A DNA stretch of 64,000 nucleotides. Origin: Treponema sp. OMZ 790. GTDB lineage: Bacteria > Spirochaetota > Spirochaetia > Treponematales > Treponemataceae. Position numbers and translations under genes: made by a program. Of this stretch, positions 45,166 through 55,866 are shown one piece after another (the stretch's first letter is position 1; every line of letters begins with the position of its first letter). The stretch lies in the NCBI RefSeq assembly GCF_024181285.1, contig NZ_CP051201.1, positions 186,001 through 250,000 on the forward strand. The letters are read 5' to 3'. The notes beneath the pieces were generated by a model that was not told the origin of the DNA, did not search any database, and saw nothing but the letters and a program-made list of their open reading frames with translations.

Positions 45166-46373
45166 TTTTCCTCCTCATTTATATTGTTAAATATTTCTTC
45201 CATACGGCTTTTGATAAAGGCATGAGATATTTTTTCTTGTTCAAGCCTTCCGGTTCTTTCTCGCAAAAACTTAAAAAGTATTAATTCTTCTTCATTAAGA
45301 TTAAGGTCTTCAATTTTTGAGTGAGAATTTTCTCCCCTTACTGCAAAGATCGAAAAAGTTTCATAAGTTTTTTTATCCATGCAAAATGATTTTACATTTG
45401 GAAAAATGCTGCGTACATTTGAAAGTATTTCAAAGCCGTGTTCATCCATATCTCCGAAATAGTATAATTTTTTTTCGTTTAATGCTTTGTTTTCTTTTAA
45501 GTTTACGGCAGCGAAACCTGAACCGAAAATGCAAAGAGCTTTGCTAAAAGGCGGAAGTGTAAGATAGACCATTAAATTTTCAACAATAAAAATATATTCT
45601 ACGGAATTAAAATTTATTTTTGCAAAGGCACCTAAAGGAATTTGAGCGTCATAGCTTGTAATTTCTTCGTTTAGAATTTTTAAATTTATATTTTTATCCA
45701 AACTGCGGAATCTTATAAAGGGCTCGAGTGTGCGTACTCCCCATCTTTTATATATATCTGCATTTGAGTTGATCTTATCCTTATTTTTATTTAGGGCTGT
45801 ATAAACCGAAAAAATCAATGAAGTGTTTTGTTCTATAAATTTTGTGTGTACCGATAGAGGAATTTCTCTTAGATACAAATTACAATTAGGATTATTTAAA
45901 AACCAGATTGCACAACGAAAAATATTTTGCCAATAATCGGCTTCAACTTCGGTAATAAGATTACGCAGATGTTTATTTGCCCAATCGTTTTGAATATCCC
46001 CGGCATTTAAATTTGAAAATTGCTTTTTAACAATGGAAAGATGCTTTTTAAAATTTTCAGTTTCTTTTTCTTTTCCTATAAACCTTATAAAATCGATTTC
46101 AGTTTCAAAATATATTTTTTCTATTATTGTCTGCATTCCTTGTTTATGAGTTTTAAGGGTTTTTGTTTCTACGGTATAGCCTGTTCCCTTAGCATTCTTT
46201 GAGCCCTTGTAAAGCTTTTCCGCTTCAAGTTTTCTCTCATCGAAGGCATCTTTTACGGAACCCTTTGCAGACGGAATGAGCAGAGGAAAGAAATTTTTTT
46301 CATCTATAATCGAGTGTAAAAACGGTAAAAATTTATTTTCGGCTTTTTTCTTTATTTCATCAATACTTATCAT
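45162..46373 (-). CDS. jetD: Wadjet nuclease subunit JetD (DUF3322/DUF2220)
   Basis: A 403-residue protein whose C-terminal DUF2220 Toprim-like domain carries YYFGDMDEHGFEILS (Asp308, Asp310 chelate metal); residues 1-200 fit DUF3322. JetD is the nuclease that cleaves plasmid DNA after JetABC has sensed a small circle. 23 bases follow jetC, so one transcript. Confidence 0.9.
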   Translation of the reverse strand: MISIDEIKKKAENKFLPFLHSIIDEKNFFPLLIPSAKGSVKDAFDERKLEAEKLYKGSKNAKGTGYTVETKTLKTHKQGMQTIIEKIYFETEIDFIRFIGKEKETENFKKHLSIVKKQFSNLNAGDIQNDWANKHLRNLITEVEADYWQNIFRCAIWFLNNPNCNLYLREIPLSVHTKFIEQNTSLIFSVYTALNKNKDKINSNADIYKRWGVRTLEPFIRFRSLDKNINLKILNEEITSYDAQIPLGAFAKINFNSVEYIFIVENLMVYLTLPPFSKALCIFGSGFAAVNLKENKALNEKKLYYFGDMDEHGFEILSNVRSIFPNVKSFCMDKKTYETFSIFAVRGENSHSKIEDLNLNEEELILFKFLRERTGRLEQEKISHAFIKSRMEEIFNNINEEEK

Positions 46374-46396
46374 CTTATTCCCTTAAAGTAACTGTC

Positions 46397-49300
46397 TTAA
46401 CTTAAATCTCTCTTTTCTTGCTTGTACCTTTCGATTGTTATTTCAAGCAGACGGGAAGTATTGTCGTTTTTCTTTTCGGTAATGTGCATTGAAGAGATAT
46501 AATCTTCGACAATGTTTATCTTATCCATAGGTGTTACCAAAATCATCTGTAAACCGATCTGCTTAAAAAGTTCCATTGCATAACAGGAATTATCAATATC
46601 GACCTTGCTGAATACCTCATCTATAATTACCAAACGGAGGGAACGAGGTGAACCGCTTGTTATTCCGAATTGGAAGGCTATGGCCGAAGCCAAAATCGTA
46701 TAGGTGAGTTTGGATTTTTCGCCTCCCGATAAACTTGCGGAATCTTCATAGTATTGTTTTTGAGTATTATCGTTTTGGTAATATTCTATTGCCGCAAATA
46801 TAAACCATTGGCGGACATCAAGAACTTTTTTCCGCCTTTGATCGTTCTCTTTTAAATATGAAATCAATATTTTTATTTTTTTAAAATTCTCAAATTCGGA
46901 ATCCGCTTCTTTATTAAATATTGAGGCAGAGTCGGGGATGGCGGCTAATAAGAGGCCTTGAAATTCTTTTATTTGAATATCATTTGTAAAACGGTGCTCA
47001 AGTTTTATATAGGTCGGAGGATTTTTACTGTAAGGAATTGTTTTTAAACTTTTGTTAAGTTCTCCGATACCTTCAATAATTTGTTGTGTTCCTCCGTCTA
47101 AACGTGCTTTAAAGTCTGTAATATCTTGTTTTATGCTATCGTTAAATTTTCGTTTGAATTTTTTTAAGCAGGCTGGTAAATCGTCATGGTTTAACCTTTC
47201 ATAAAAGGCCTTAAAGTCGGGCAGGGCTGCGGATTCAGCCTGCAAATCTCTTACATCCGCACTCCATGAAGGAAACTTTATTTTTATTTCATCCTTGGCA
47301 TTTGTAAGGGCCGACATCTTTTCGCGCAGTTTTCTTTCCGTATTTTTTAAACTTTGCTCCGATTTTTCCGTTTCTTTTTCGAGTTTGGATGAAAAATTTT
47401 CTTTTGCCGTGTCAAGGACATCTAAGTTTTCAAAGCTCTTGTTGATTTTAAAATATTTTTCAAAATTTAAAACTAAGGTTTCTATTTCTTCATTATCTTT
47501 ATTCGAGTAGTGTTCGTTAAATTGAACCTGCATCCTTTCTTGTTTTAAGTTTATATCTGCAAGCTGCTGTTCCAGTCTTCCCTTTTCCTGTGTAAGCTCG
47601 GAAAGTTCTGCCTCCTTTGACTGTCTCTCCTCTTTTAAAAGTTTAAGCCTTTCTTCAAGCTGATTGAGTTCCTTATCATCTTTTAATAGTTTAGCTTTTT
47701 CTTCATGGCTTGCATTAAGGGCTGCAGCATATTTTTGAACATCGATCTCATCCCAAATAGTAAGCTTAAATAAATTTTCCAAGATGATAAGCTTGTTCTT
47801 TATTTCATCTTGTTCTATTTTATATTTATTTAATTTTTCGGTGTTTTTTTCAATTTCGGTTTTGAGTTTATCCAATCTAAAGGAAAGCCCTCTTCGTTTT
47901 TGGATATTGTCCCAGCCTAAGACAAATGATTGAGTCCCGGAACGCTGAGGCCTGTCGTCTTTTTCATGCCTTATCTTTGCCTTAATTAAACCGGTTGAAG
48001 TGACAGCCTTAGCCGCATGATTAAATTCTTGCATATCATCGGTGCATATATAATCAAAGTTATCGGTTACATAGCTTTCGATCCAATCGGAAAGTTCATG
48101 CTTTCTGTTTATTTCAAGTTTGGAAATAAGGGAATTGCTTTGCAGTCTAAAATTTTTAAGCTGAGGTTTTTTATCCGTCTTTAAATAAACCAGTCTTCCT
48201 TTTAAATTATTTTTTGCGGCATAGGTATTTACCTTTGAATAAAGATTTTCCGGCACTAAAAGGCAGAGAGCAAAATGATGGAGAAGCTTTTCTATTGCCC
48301 CTTCCCAATGGGATTCGGTTTTTAACACTTGTAAAAGTTCTCCTGCAAAGGTAAGTTCCTGTTGAGAACAATTAATGCCTTCACATATTTCGTCCCTTAT
48401 TCTGATATTTTGAGAGGGGATATTTGTATTCCTCTTGCTCAAGGATTCAAGTTCTTCGGTAAGTTCCGTAAGTTCATTTTTTGTGTCTTTATTTAAGACA
48501 TTGAGTTCAAGAATGGAATTAAATAAGGAGTTTTCTTTTTTTGTAAGTTCTTTTTTTAGTTCCGGTAAAAGCTTTAAGTTTTCATTAAACTTTTTTTCCG
48601 TTTGGGGAGTTTCCAAAGAAAGAACTTCGGCACATCGCTCATAGTCCCTTATCTTTTCTCTGCGTATTTTTAATTCCCTTTCGTTAATATCTATTTTGTG
48701 TTCTGCCGCAGCAATGAGCATTGCAGTGGAATTTTTTTGAATTGCCGATTTTACGGAGTCGAGATCGAAGTCTATCTTTTTTATTTCTTCTTCTATTAAA
48801 GTTGTCTTGTTTTCGATTATCAGCCTTTCTTGGTTTAAATCTATCATTCTTTTTTCGATTAAGGCGAGAGCTGTTTTTAAGTACCAAAGTTGTAAGCTGT
48901 TTTTAATTTCTTTTAATTCCAAATCCTTCTTTTCGCAAAGTTCAAAGGTTTTGCCTGCTTCCAAAACTTCTTTTAAAAGCCGTATCTGTTCTTGTGCTTT
49001 TTCAATCTCGTTATAAATTTGTGAAAGCTCTTCATAATGTTTTACCAATCCTTCAAATTCGGCTTCGGTGTTTTGCCCCTCGAACATGTGCGTCCGTATA
49101 AACTCGTTTAAGTTTCCTACTCCTTTTAAACCGACCGTTTGCGAAAAAAGATAGAGTGCCCTGTCTGAACGTAAACCGGCAAGCTGCGAGAACGCTTCCG
49201 AATAAGAAGAAAAATTATCCCCGTAAAAAGCCGTATTGAATTTTTCGGCCATGATTTTTTTCCATTTGCTGTGAGGTGTAAGGTCTACGACTTCTTTTTG

Positions 49301-49786
49301 AATATCTTCGATAGAAAGCCTTTTTCTTGTTATAGAATAAACTCTTTGCAAGGTGCCTGCCTGAGAAAAAAATCTCATCTGCATGAGGGTTACAGGTCCC
49401 TGATCGTCTCCCAATACAAAGCAGCCCAATAAAATGGAAAAACACTTATCCTTTGAACGCAAATTTTTTGCCGTACTCGAAATGAATTCTTCATCCCTCT
49501 TGCTTCCGTAAGTACCGAGCACGTAGCTTGCCTCATCTCTTTCTTTTTTGCTTTCGGCTCCTGCCGATTGATTATAAAACCTGCGCCTCGGCGGAACAAT
49601 GAGCGATAAAAAAGCATCGACTAAGGTTGTTTTTCCTGAGCCGTTTAAGCCTGTAAGAAGGGAAGATTTTTTTCTGCATCTCATTGTGTAGATATTCGAA
49701 TCGAAGATGCCCCAGTTATACACTTGAAAAAAATCCAAATAAAAGCCGTTTTTATTCTCTTCACTCATCAATTCAAATTGCATCAT
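46397..49786 (-). CDS. jetC: Wadjet SMC-like ATPase JetC
   Basis: A 1129-residue SMC-like ATPase: Walker A GLNGSGKT (residues 46-53), long coiled-coil arms (about 250-900) with a hinge-like break, the signature SLSGGEKSKLTYTIL and Walker B LVIIDEVFSKVD near the C-terminus. JetC works with JetA, B to extrude DNA loops. It overlaps jetB by 4 bases. Confidence 0.95.
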   Translation of the reverse strand: MMQFELMSEENKNGFYLDFFQVYNWGIFDSNIYTMRCRKKSSLLTGLNGSGKTTLVDAFLSLIVPPRRRFYNQSAGAESKKERDEASYVLGTYGSKRDEEFISSTAKNLRSKDKCFSILLGCFVLGDDQGPVTLMQMRFFSQAGTLQRVYSITRKRLSIEDIQKEVVDLTPHSKWKKIMAEKFNTAFYGDNFSSYSEAFSQLAGLRSDRALYLFSQTVGLKGVGNLNEFIRTHMFEGQNTEAEFEGLVKHYEELSQIYNEIEKAQEQIRLLKEVLEAGKTFELCEKKDLELKEIKNSLQLWYLKTALALIEKRMIDLNQERLIIENKTTLIEEEIKKIDFDLDSVKSAIQKNSTAMLIAAAEHKIDINERELKIRREKIRDYERCAEVLSLETPQTEKKFNENLKLLPELKKELTKKENSLFNSILELNVLNKDTKNELTELTEELESLSKRNTNIPSQNIRIRDEICEGINCSQQELTFAGELLQVLKTESHWEGAIEKLLHHFALCLLVPENLYSKVNTYAAKNNLKGRLVYLKTDKKPQLKNFRLQSNSLISKLEINRKHELSDWIESYVTDNFDYICTDDMQEFNHAAKAVTSTGLIKAKIRHEKDDRPQRSGTQSFVLGWDNIQKRRGLSFRLDKLKTEIEKNTEKLNKYKIEQDEIKNKLIILENLFKLTIWDEIDVQKYAAALNASHEEKAKLLKDDKELNQLEERLKLLKEERQSKEAELSELTQEKGRLEQQLADINLKQERMQVQFNEHYSNKDNEEIETLVLNFEKYFKINKSFENLDVLDTAKENFSSKLEKETEKSEQSLKNTERKLREKMSALTNAKDEIKIKFPSWSADVRDLQAESAALPDFKAFYERLNHDDLPACLKKFKRKFNDSIKQDITDFKARLDGGTQQIIEGIGELNKSLKTIPYSKNPPTYIKLEHRFTNDIQIKEFQGLLLAAIPDSASIFNKEADSEFENFKKIKILISYLKENDQRRKKVLDVRQWFIFAAIEYYQNDNTQKQYYEDSASLSGGEKSKLTYTILASAIAFQFGITSGSPRSLRLVIIDEVFSKVDIDNSCYAMELFKQIGLQMILVTPMDKINIVEDYISSMHITEKKNDNTSRLLEITIERYKQEKRDLS

Positions 49787-50382
49787 TTTTCTTCCCTATT
49801 ATAATTTTCAAGCCGCTTTTTAAATTCGGATAAGAATTCGGTTGTGATTTTTGCCCTAAGAATTCTGCGTACTTCAAATTTTCTATCGATTAAATCGTCG
49901 CCGATTCTTCCGTTTTGGTCTTGATGCAGTTCTTTTAAAAAGCCTAAGTCTACTGCCTGATTCAAATATTTGGTAAGTTCGTTATAGAGTTTTGTTTGAT
50001 CGGTTTTTTCTTTAAAGTAAACCGAGAGCATACTGCGGATTTCGCTTTCAGGTAAAACCAAAATAGAAGAATCGTTTTGAGAAATATCGAATTGTTCTAG
50101 GGCTTCCCGCAATAAAACACAGAGGATGGACATTTCAAAGCTAAGAGGATAGCGGCGTATCAGCCTCACCGATTCTGGCGCACCTTCTTCATCTTCTTTT
50201 TGCTCTAAAAAGGCATAGCCTTCTGCAGGTTCAATAAAAACGCTTATTCCTATTTGATCGAAAAAAGATGTAATTTCCCCTTGGTATTGAATCAAGAGTC
50301 TCCAAGAATCGGAGTCTCCTTCATTTTCATACAAGGGGCCTTGTAGAAGCTTTATACAGGGTGCCGCCCAAACCGCCGTCAT
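49783..50382 (-). CDS. jetB: Wadjet protein JetB (DUF4194)
   Basis: A 199-residue DUF4194 protein: YAFLEQKEDEEGAPESVRLI and RRYPLSFEMSILCVLLREAL, then YKEKTDQTKLYNELTKYL-type helices, as in other JetB. JetB links JetA and JetC. The ATG at 50382 has GGAGGT upstream; TTG 50394 overlaps that site and is less likely. First gene of the operon here. Confidence 0.88.
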   Translation of the reverse strand: MTAVWAAPCIKLLQGPLYENEGDSDSWRLLIQYQGEITSFFDQIGISVFIEPAEGYAFLEQKEDEEGAPESVRLIRRYPLSFEMSILCVLLREALEQFDISQNDSSILVLPESEIRSMLSVYFKEKTDQTKLYNELTKYLNQAVDLGFLKELHQDQNGRIGDDLIDRKFEVRRILRAKITTEFLSEFKKRLENYNREEK

Positions 50383-50498
50383 TCCTACCTCCAAAAAACT
50401 TTTTGTAGGAAATATTAATTTCCGAAAAAAGTTTTTATATTATAGAAGATTTTTAAGAGATAGTTAAGTAGGCTGTTGGGCAGCAATTAACTTAAGTT

Positions 50499-52337
50499 TT
50501 ATAAAGCCAGCTTTTCAAGATATGAAAATATTTTTGAAACGGCCTGTTTATTTTCCTCAGTCATATTCATGGCTCTTTCTATTTCGCTTGCAATAAGATC
50601 CGATTTTTGGTTTATTTCATTCATATTATTGCTTATACTCTTAGAAATATCTACAAGTCTTGTCATTTCTTTTCCTGCTTCAGTGTTTCCTATAAGCATT
50701 TCTTCCGAACCGTTTTTGACTTCAGAGGTTATCTGCATAATGTTTTTTATTGCTTGAAGTATCTGTGTGCTGCCCACATCTTGTTCATTCATGGCATTCA
50801 TTATTTCACTGTTTCTATTATTGACAAGATTTAGGATACGCATGACTTCAGTAAACTGTGTTTCACCCATTAAAGAGGCTTTGGTTACTTCTTCGATTTG
50901 ATTTTTTAATTCCATTAAAACGGTAGTTATGGCTTTGCCCTGAGTGCCCGACTCTTCGGCAAGTTTTCTTATTTCATCTGCAACGACGGCAAACCCTTTT
51001 CCTGCTTCTCCCGCATGGGCAGCTTCAATGGCGGCATTCATAGCCAACAGGTTCGTTTGACTTGCTATATTTTGGATAACGGAGGTCGTTTCTAAAAGGC
51101 CCTCCGATTTTTCACTCAAGGACTTCACAAATTCGTTTGTTTCGAAAATGGATTTTCTTCCTTTTTCGGCTGCAATATTTAACTCTTCCATCGAACCTAA
51201 ATTGTTTTTTAAAACGGAAGTAATGGATTTTATGTTTGCCGTCATTTCTTCTATTGCTGAAACCGATTCTGTTACTGCTGAAGATTGATTTGTAATATTT
51301 TGGTCAAGGCACTCAATATTTTTTGCTATTTGTTCAAGTGTAGATTGAGTTTGCAAAACTCCCAATGATTGATTTTGGATACTGTTATTGATTGAAGCAA
51401 TATTTCCGGTTATTTGATCTACAACATTGCCGGTTGTAGTCATATTTGATAATAGTTTATTTGCTATGTTGTGAGAAGTCTCTCCCGAATTTTTTACATC
51501 ATTAAAAAATTCTTTATTAAATGCTAAAAGAGTGTTAAAATCTTTTATCAAAAGAGCCGCTTCATCACGTGAATCGGCTGTGAGGAACTCTTGATTATAA
51601 TTACCTAAGGATAGATTATTGATTGCCGATTGAAGACTTGCTATTTTCTTTTTGGTAGACTGAGTTATAAGGACTATATTTATTATTGAAAGAGTAATTC
51701 CATAGCTAAAAAGCGGAAGTACCTTTGTCAAAAGCTGCATATAAATATCGTCTGTTTTTGTTCTAACCAACGGAGCTATCGTAAAAAAAGCGATTGAGAG
51801 AATACTTAGGATACTTACAATGGCTGTTCTTCGCGTCATAGAAAGATCCAAGTGCTTTTCTTCTAAGGGCAAAAAAGTTGCCCATCTTTCCAATGATCTT
51901 ACCATAAAACTGCTGAAGAATGTGCTCATCAAGAACATATTTCCCATGGTTATACTCATGTACGAAATGAATGTTCTTGTTTCGGTGATTAGGCCCGATT
52001 CCAATGAAGTAAAAAACGGACCGAAGAGGGCAATCATCAATGGAATAATAAATGCAATCATTACATACAAGGAGATACTTTTTTGTGCTTTTACGGGATT
52101 TTCTTTCCAGTTTACTATTGAGGGTATAATAAATTTCCATTTTAGTATCGGGTTAAAAGTTGAAGTTATCATGATAACTGCAAAAGCTTTTGTACTCAGA
52201 ATATTCATGATGTTTCCTGAGCTGCCAACAATACGGTTGGTTAAAATAGTGGATAAAATCCACGCAAGGTTAGTTAATAAATCAAATATCAAAATTGCTT
52301 TTGATGGTTCATAAATGCCGCCATTTTTATCTTTCAT
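50499..52337 (-). CDS. Methyl-accepting chemotaxis protein with polytopic membrane sensor
   Basis: A 612-residue chemoreceptor of unusual form: six membrane segments (about 20-235) and no periplasmic ligand domain, then HAMP-like [20 protein letters not shown] and the signalling tip [20 protein letters not shown]. Only short loops face the periplasm, so it likely senses membrane state or a hydrophobic ligand. ATG 52337 has AAGGAG upstream. Confidence 0.88.
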   Translation of the reverse strand: MKDKNGGIYEPSKAILIFDLLTNLAWILSTILTNRIVGSSGNIMNILSTKAFAVIMITSTFNPILKWKFIIPSIVNWKENPVKAQKSISLYVMIAFIIPLMIALFGPFFTSLESGLITETRTFISYMSITMGNMFLMSTFFSSFMVRSLERWATFLPLEEKHLDLSMTRRTAIVSILSILSIAFFTIAPLVRTKTDDIYMQLLTKVLPLFSYGITLSIINIVLITQSTKKKIASLQSAINNLSLGNYNQEFLTADSRDEAALLIKDFNTLLAFNKEFFNDVKNSGETSHNIANKLLSNMTTTGNVVDQITGNIASINNSIQNQSLGVLQTQSTLEQIAKNIECLDQNITNQSSAVTESVSAIEEMTANIKSITSVLKNNLGSMEELNIAAEKGRKSIFETNEFVKSLSEKSEGLLETTSVIQNIASQTNLLAMNAAIEAAHAGEAGKGFAVVADEIRKLAEESGTQGKAITTVLMELKNQIEEVTKASLMGETQFTEVMRILNLVNNRNSEIMNAMNEQDVGSTQILQAIKNIMQITSEVKNGSEEMLIGNTEAGKEMTRLVDISKSISNNMNEINQKSDLIASEIERAMNMTEENKQAVSKIFSYLEKLAL

Positions 52338-52488
52338 TGTATGCTCCTTCACTATTTTGCAGTTTATCAATAGCTTTTGCTGTTGGTACCTTTATTAAAA
52401 ATTGATTTATTTTGTCAATTTTTTACTACAGAATAGAATACAAAAAATGATATTCAATAAATAAATTTAATCTAATAAGGTTACTATA

Positions 52489-53868
52489 TTAATTTTCTTT
52501 TTCATTTTTTTGCCATTTAGTAATGCCTGTCCTTAATAATCTGAATTCGCGCAAAAGAAGGATGGAAACAGGTATGCCGCTTAAAACTTCTATGAAAAAT
52601 GTACCATAGTATACGCCTGCAACGCCTATAAAGATAGGAAAAATCAACATCACCGGTATGTAAAAGACGATTTGCTGTAAAATTCCCAATATCGAGCTTA
52701 TTTTTCCTTTGTTGACGGCAGGAAAAAAGGCTAGAGCAAAAAAGACTAAGGGCATAACGGGTAGGAGTGCCATGTAAATCCTAAAATAGGAAATATTTTG
52801 AATGCTTAGATGAGGATTTTTCATCATCAAAGAAACTGCTGTTTGCGGGAAGATAATCATCAAAATCCATAATGGAGCTATCAAAACAAGGGCTGCAGAT
52901 ACAAATCGCTTAAAGGCTGAAATAAGACGTTCCGTCTTATCTGCTCCGAAGTTTATTCCGATTATGGGACTGAGGGCAAACATGAAACCTCCTATCGGCT
53001 GTAGTACAAAGGAAAAAATACGTGTAACTATTCCGTAAAAGGCAATGTCTTCTTGCGAACCGTACCGGTTGAGTACATTTAAAACCAAAAGCATTTGGAT
53101 AGTTCCCATAAACTGCATTATAAAACCTGCCAATCCCATCGAAATAATCTTAGATATAATTTCACCGTCCATTCTGATTGTAAATACATAAGCCGGAGAA
53201 TCCGTGTTCTTTTTTGCAAAATAATAGGCGCCGATACAGGCCTGTACTGCCATACCTATATTTGTTCCGATAGCTGCTCCTTTTACTCCGAAGCTGAATA
53301 TAACCATAAGAATGTAGTTTGCGCATCCGTTTACAATAAGGCTTATTCCCATAATTGCCGCTGCCGTTTTCATTTTCCCTTCAGAGCGGATAAGGTTATT
53401 AAGAGCAATGGCATATATCCAAATCGGAGTACCCCATAAAAGGGTGAGGTAGTATTCGCCTCCGTGTATTAGAGCCTTGCCCCTGCCTCCCATTAAAAAA
53501 AGAGTTTGTTCCGAAAAAAGAAAGCCTAAGCTCATTACGATTACACTTATTATAAGTGTCAAAAAATTGACATTACCTAAAATCTTTTTTTGAATATTTT
53601 TATCTTCCGCACCGATTGCAATGCTTGAAAGAGTGCCGGCTCCCGAACCTACGAGAATACCTAAACCTATTATTGTTATGATTGGGGGCAGGGCTACCGA
53701 AATGCCTGTAAAAGCTCCTTCCTCGGCAAAGTGCCCGACAAAGATTCCGTCCAGCACATTGTTTGCTCCCAATAAAATCATTGCAATAACGGCAGGCCAT
53801 GAAAGATCAAAGATAACTTTCCACAAGTTTCCGTTTAATATAAATTCTTTTTGCTTTTCGTTTTCCAT
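52489..53868 (-). CDS. MATE-family efflux transporter
   Basis: A 459-residue MATE: LWKVIFDLSWPAVIAMILLG and NNVLDGIFVGHFAEEGAFTG at the start, 12 membrane segments, and the VGSGAGTLSSIAIGAE region and its second-half equivalent. MATE pumps export drugs/cations using Na+ or H+. Same strand as the small membrane protein upstream. Confidence 0.9.
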   Translation of the reverse strand: MENEKQKEFILNGNLWKVIFDLSWPAVIAMILLGANNVLDGIFVGHFAEEGAFTGISVALPPIITIIGLGILVGSGAGTLSSIAIGAEDKNIQKKILGNVNFLTLIISVIVMSLGFLFSEQTLFLMGGRGKALIHGGEYYLTLLWGTPIWIYAIALNNLIRSEGKMKTAAAIMGISLIVNGCANYILMVIFSFGVKGAAIGTNIGMAVQACIGAYYFAKKNTDSPAYVFTIRMDGEIISKIISMGLAGFIMQFMGTIQMLLVLNVLNRYGSQEDIAFYGIVTRIFSFVLQPIGGFMFALSPIIGINFGADKTERLISAFKRFVSAALVLIAPLWILMIIFPQTAVSLMMKNPHLSIQNISYFRIYMALLPVMPLVFFALAFFPAVNKGKISSILGILQQIVFYIPVMLIFPIFIGVAGVYYGTFFIEVLSGIPVSILLLREFRLLRTGITKWQKNEKEN

Positions 53869-53904
53869 AATGTAAAAATCCTTAAATAGTTTATGATGAT
53901 TATT

Positions 53905-54459
53905 TTAAATTTTTCGGAATTCTTGTTTATGTTTTAGAACTCCTATTAATAAAAAAGGCAATGCTAAAAGTATTATAAGAAATGAAATAACATTGTCCAT
54001 TTGTTCTAAACCGTAACTTTGTGCGGCTGTAGGTAATATGTTGTGAGCAATATAATTGCAAACGCCAAGCACAAGGACAGTAGCTGATACGCCATACCAT
54101 GTGTTCAGCTTTATTCTTGCCCAAATGAACATAATAACTCCGGCTGTTGTTATACATAAAAGGAATTGCGGTAACGCAATATTTAAAAACCATTGTCCGG
54201 GACTTGTACACTGTTCCGTTATATAAAGGAATATCGGAATTGTGCATACAGCCGTCAAAAACAAAACCACTATCTTTTTCTTTTTACAGATAAATAAGGG
54301 TAAAAACAATATCCATGATAAGGCGACTGCACTGTCAACAATAACAATGGTAGAAAGATTTTCTCCAATAATACTTAGGACGAGGGTAGGAACAAAAATA
54401 CCCAGAAAATGTGCCGTTGAAATTAGTATAAAAAGGTTTCTTTTGATTTTATTATTCAT
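53905..54459 (-). CDS. Membrane protein of unknown function
   Basis: A 184-residue protein with six hydrophobic segments and little else; no family recognised. The ATG at 54459 has GGGAG upstream, reached just inside the dispersed element copy 2. Possibly co-transcribed with the MATE gene. Confidence 0.65.
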   Translation of the reverse strand: MNNKIKRNLFILISTAHFLGIFVPTLVLSIIGENLSTIVIVDSAVALSWILFLPLFICKKKKIVVLFLTAVCTIPIFLYITEQCTSPGQWFLNIALPQFLLCITTAGVIMFIWARIKLNTWYGVSATVLVLGVCNYIAHNILPTAAQSYGLEQMDNVISFLIILLALPFLLIGVLKHKQEFRKI

Positions 54460-54471
54460 AGTAACTCCCAT

Positions 54472-54625
54472 AAAAACTTTTTGCAGCAAATATTAATTTG
54501 CAAAAAAAGTTTTTTCAAGTGTGTGCCGGAAAGCACACACATATAATAATGCGATGTTTTGTACCTAATGGGTACAAAACTCGGCAGATAAACAGCGAGG
54601 CAGAATTTCTGCTGAACTGTTTATC
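54472..54625 (-). repeat. Dispersed four-hairpin element, copy 2
   Basis: Same order of stems as copy 1, upstream of the small membrane-protein gene. The inner stem of the first hairpin is GCAAAT/ATTTGC instead of GGATT/AATCC; GTGTGTGC/GCACACAC and GTTTTGTACC/GGTACAAAAC are kept with two extra loop bases; final stem GATAAACAG/CTGTTTATC. Confidence 0.8.
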
Positions 54626-54790
54626 ATATCTCCTTAATTTAACATATAATGCGGAATTTATCGGTCTTTGTCAAGGGTTTTTATTGATATCAGAATGATT
54701 TTTAAAATATTTTTTAATTTTTCAATGTAATTTTCTTTATTTTGGAATGTTTATAATAGTAAATGGAATGTTTTTACTTTGAGGAAAGAT

Positions 54791-55756
54791 ATGCGCAGTT
54801 TGGAAGAACATTGGAATGATTTGGAAAGGTTAGGCTTTACCCGTGCGGAGGATAGGGGAACTATAAGATATGAGGTGCCGCCTAAGTTGGGGAAGGGGGC
54901 GGTTACAATCTTAGGAGATTTTGATCGAGCCTTGGTATCGATTGCAGATTTGGAATTTTTTGAATCCATAACCTTATTAGAGAATGTAAACGAAAAAACC
55001 GTTTCTATCGGTCAGTTTTATGAAGGTGAGCTGGACATATATGAAAAAGACAGCTCCGAACTGTTGCCCTGCGAACACGGTCTTAATGCCTTTGTGAATA
55101 ACGCTTATTTTTCGGGCTTTAAGCGTTTTAGTGCAGGTGTCCGTTTGGTAAATGTCGGCTTTGTTTTTAGGCAGTTATTTTTTGATGAGATGGAAGATAA
55201 AATCGGCTGCAAGCTGCCTGAAGATTTTTGGGAAACTTCCGCAAAGATTTTAAACCCCGGAGTGCTTTATGTTCCTCAAATTACCGAGATTTGTAATCAG
55301 GTAAAAGATTGCCGATTAGAAGGCTTTGCTCTTAACATGTTTATTCGGGCAAAATGTTTTGAAGTCTTTTCAATTTTATTTGATTATGTTTATGCGAATA
55401 AAAAAAAATCAGCCGTTTATCTTTCCGATTCAGATATTAAAGCCTTAGACGGGATTCGTAAACTTTTGGAAACCGAAATGCTTTCGCCTCCTTCGATAAA
55501 AGAATTATCAAAACGCTTCGGTATAAATCAGCAAAAACTGATGTTGGGCTTTAAGGAGCGTTACAATATGACGGTGTATTCTTATGTAAAAAGACTTAAA
55601 ATGGAAAAAGCCTTGCAGCTTTTACGGGATGAAAATCTTTTGATTGGAGATATCGCCCGTCTTTCCGGCTATAAGGGAGAGGGGCATTTTCAACAAGTGT
55701 TTCGGGAAGTTTACGGTCTTACACCTCATAAGATGCGAAAAGAATTATTTAAATAA
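54791..55756 (+). CDS. AraC-family transcriptional regulator
   Basis: A 321-residue regulator. The first 200 residues are a sensor with no familiar motif; the last 100 hold two HTH motifs (SPPSIKELSKRFGINQQKL, then LLIGDIARLSGYKGEGHFQQ) and the AraC signature through HKMRKELFK. GAGG lies 6 bases before ATG 54791. It probably controls the adjacent exporter, in the manner of siderophore or peptide-responsive YbtA-type regulators. Confidence 0.88.
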   Translation: MRSLEEHWNDLERLGFTRAEDRGTIRYEVPPKLGKGAVTILGDFDRALVSIADLEFFESITLLENVNEKTVSIGQFYEGELDIYEKDSSELLPCEHGLNAFVNNAYFSGFKRFSAGVRLVNVGFVFRQLFFDEMEDKIGCKLPEDFWETSAKILNPGVLYVPQITEICNQVKDCRLEGFALNMFIRAKCFEVFSILFDYVYANKKKSAVYLSDSDIKALDGIRKLLETEMLSPPSIKELSKRFGINQQKLMLGFKERYNMTVYSYVKRLKMEKALQLLRDENLLIGDIARLSGYKGEGHFQQVFREVYGLTPHKMRKELFK

Positions 55757-55866
55757 AATAATTTAATCTTATTTTGTTCTATATCTTAATTCATTCTTGA
55801 CAATAATTATCCAAAGTACTATAATCTTAAATGTTAGCTAATGTTTACAGTGAAGAGGGGTAGTAA

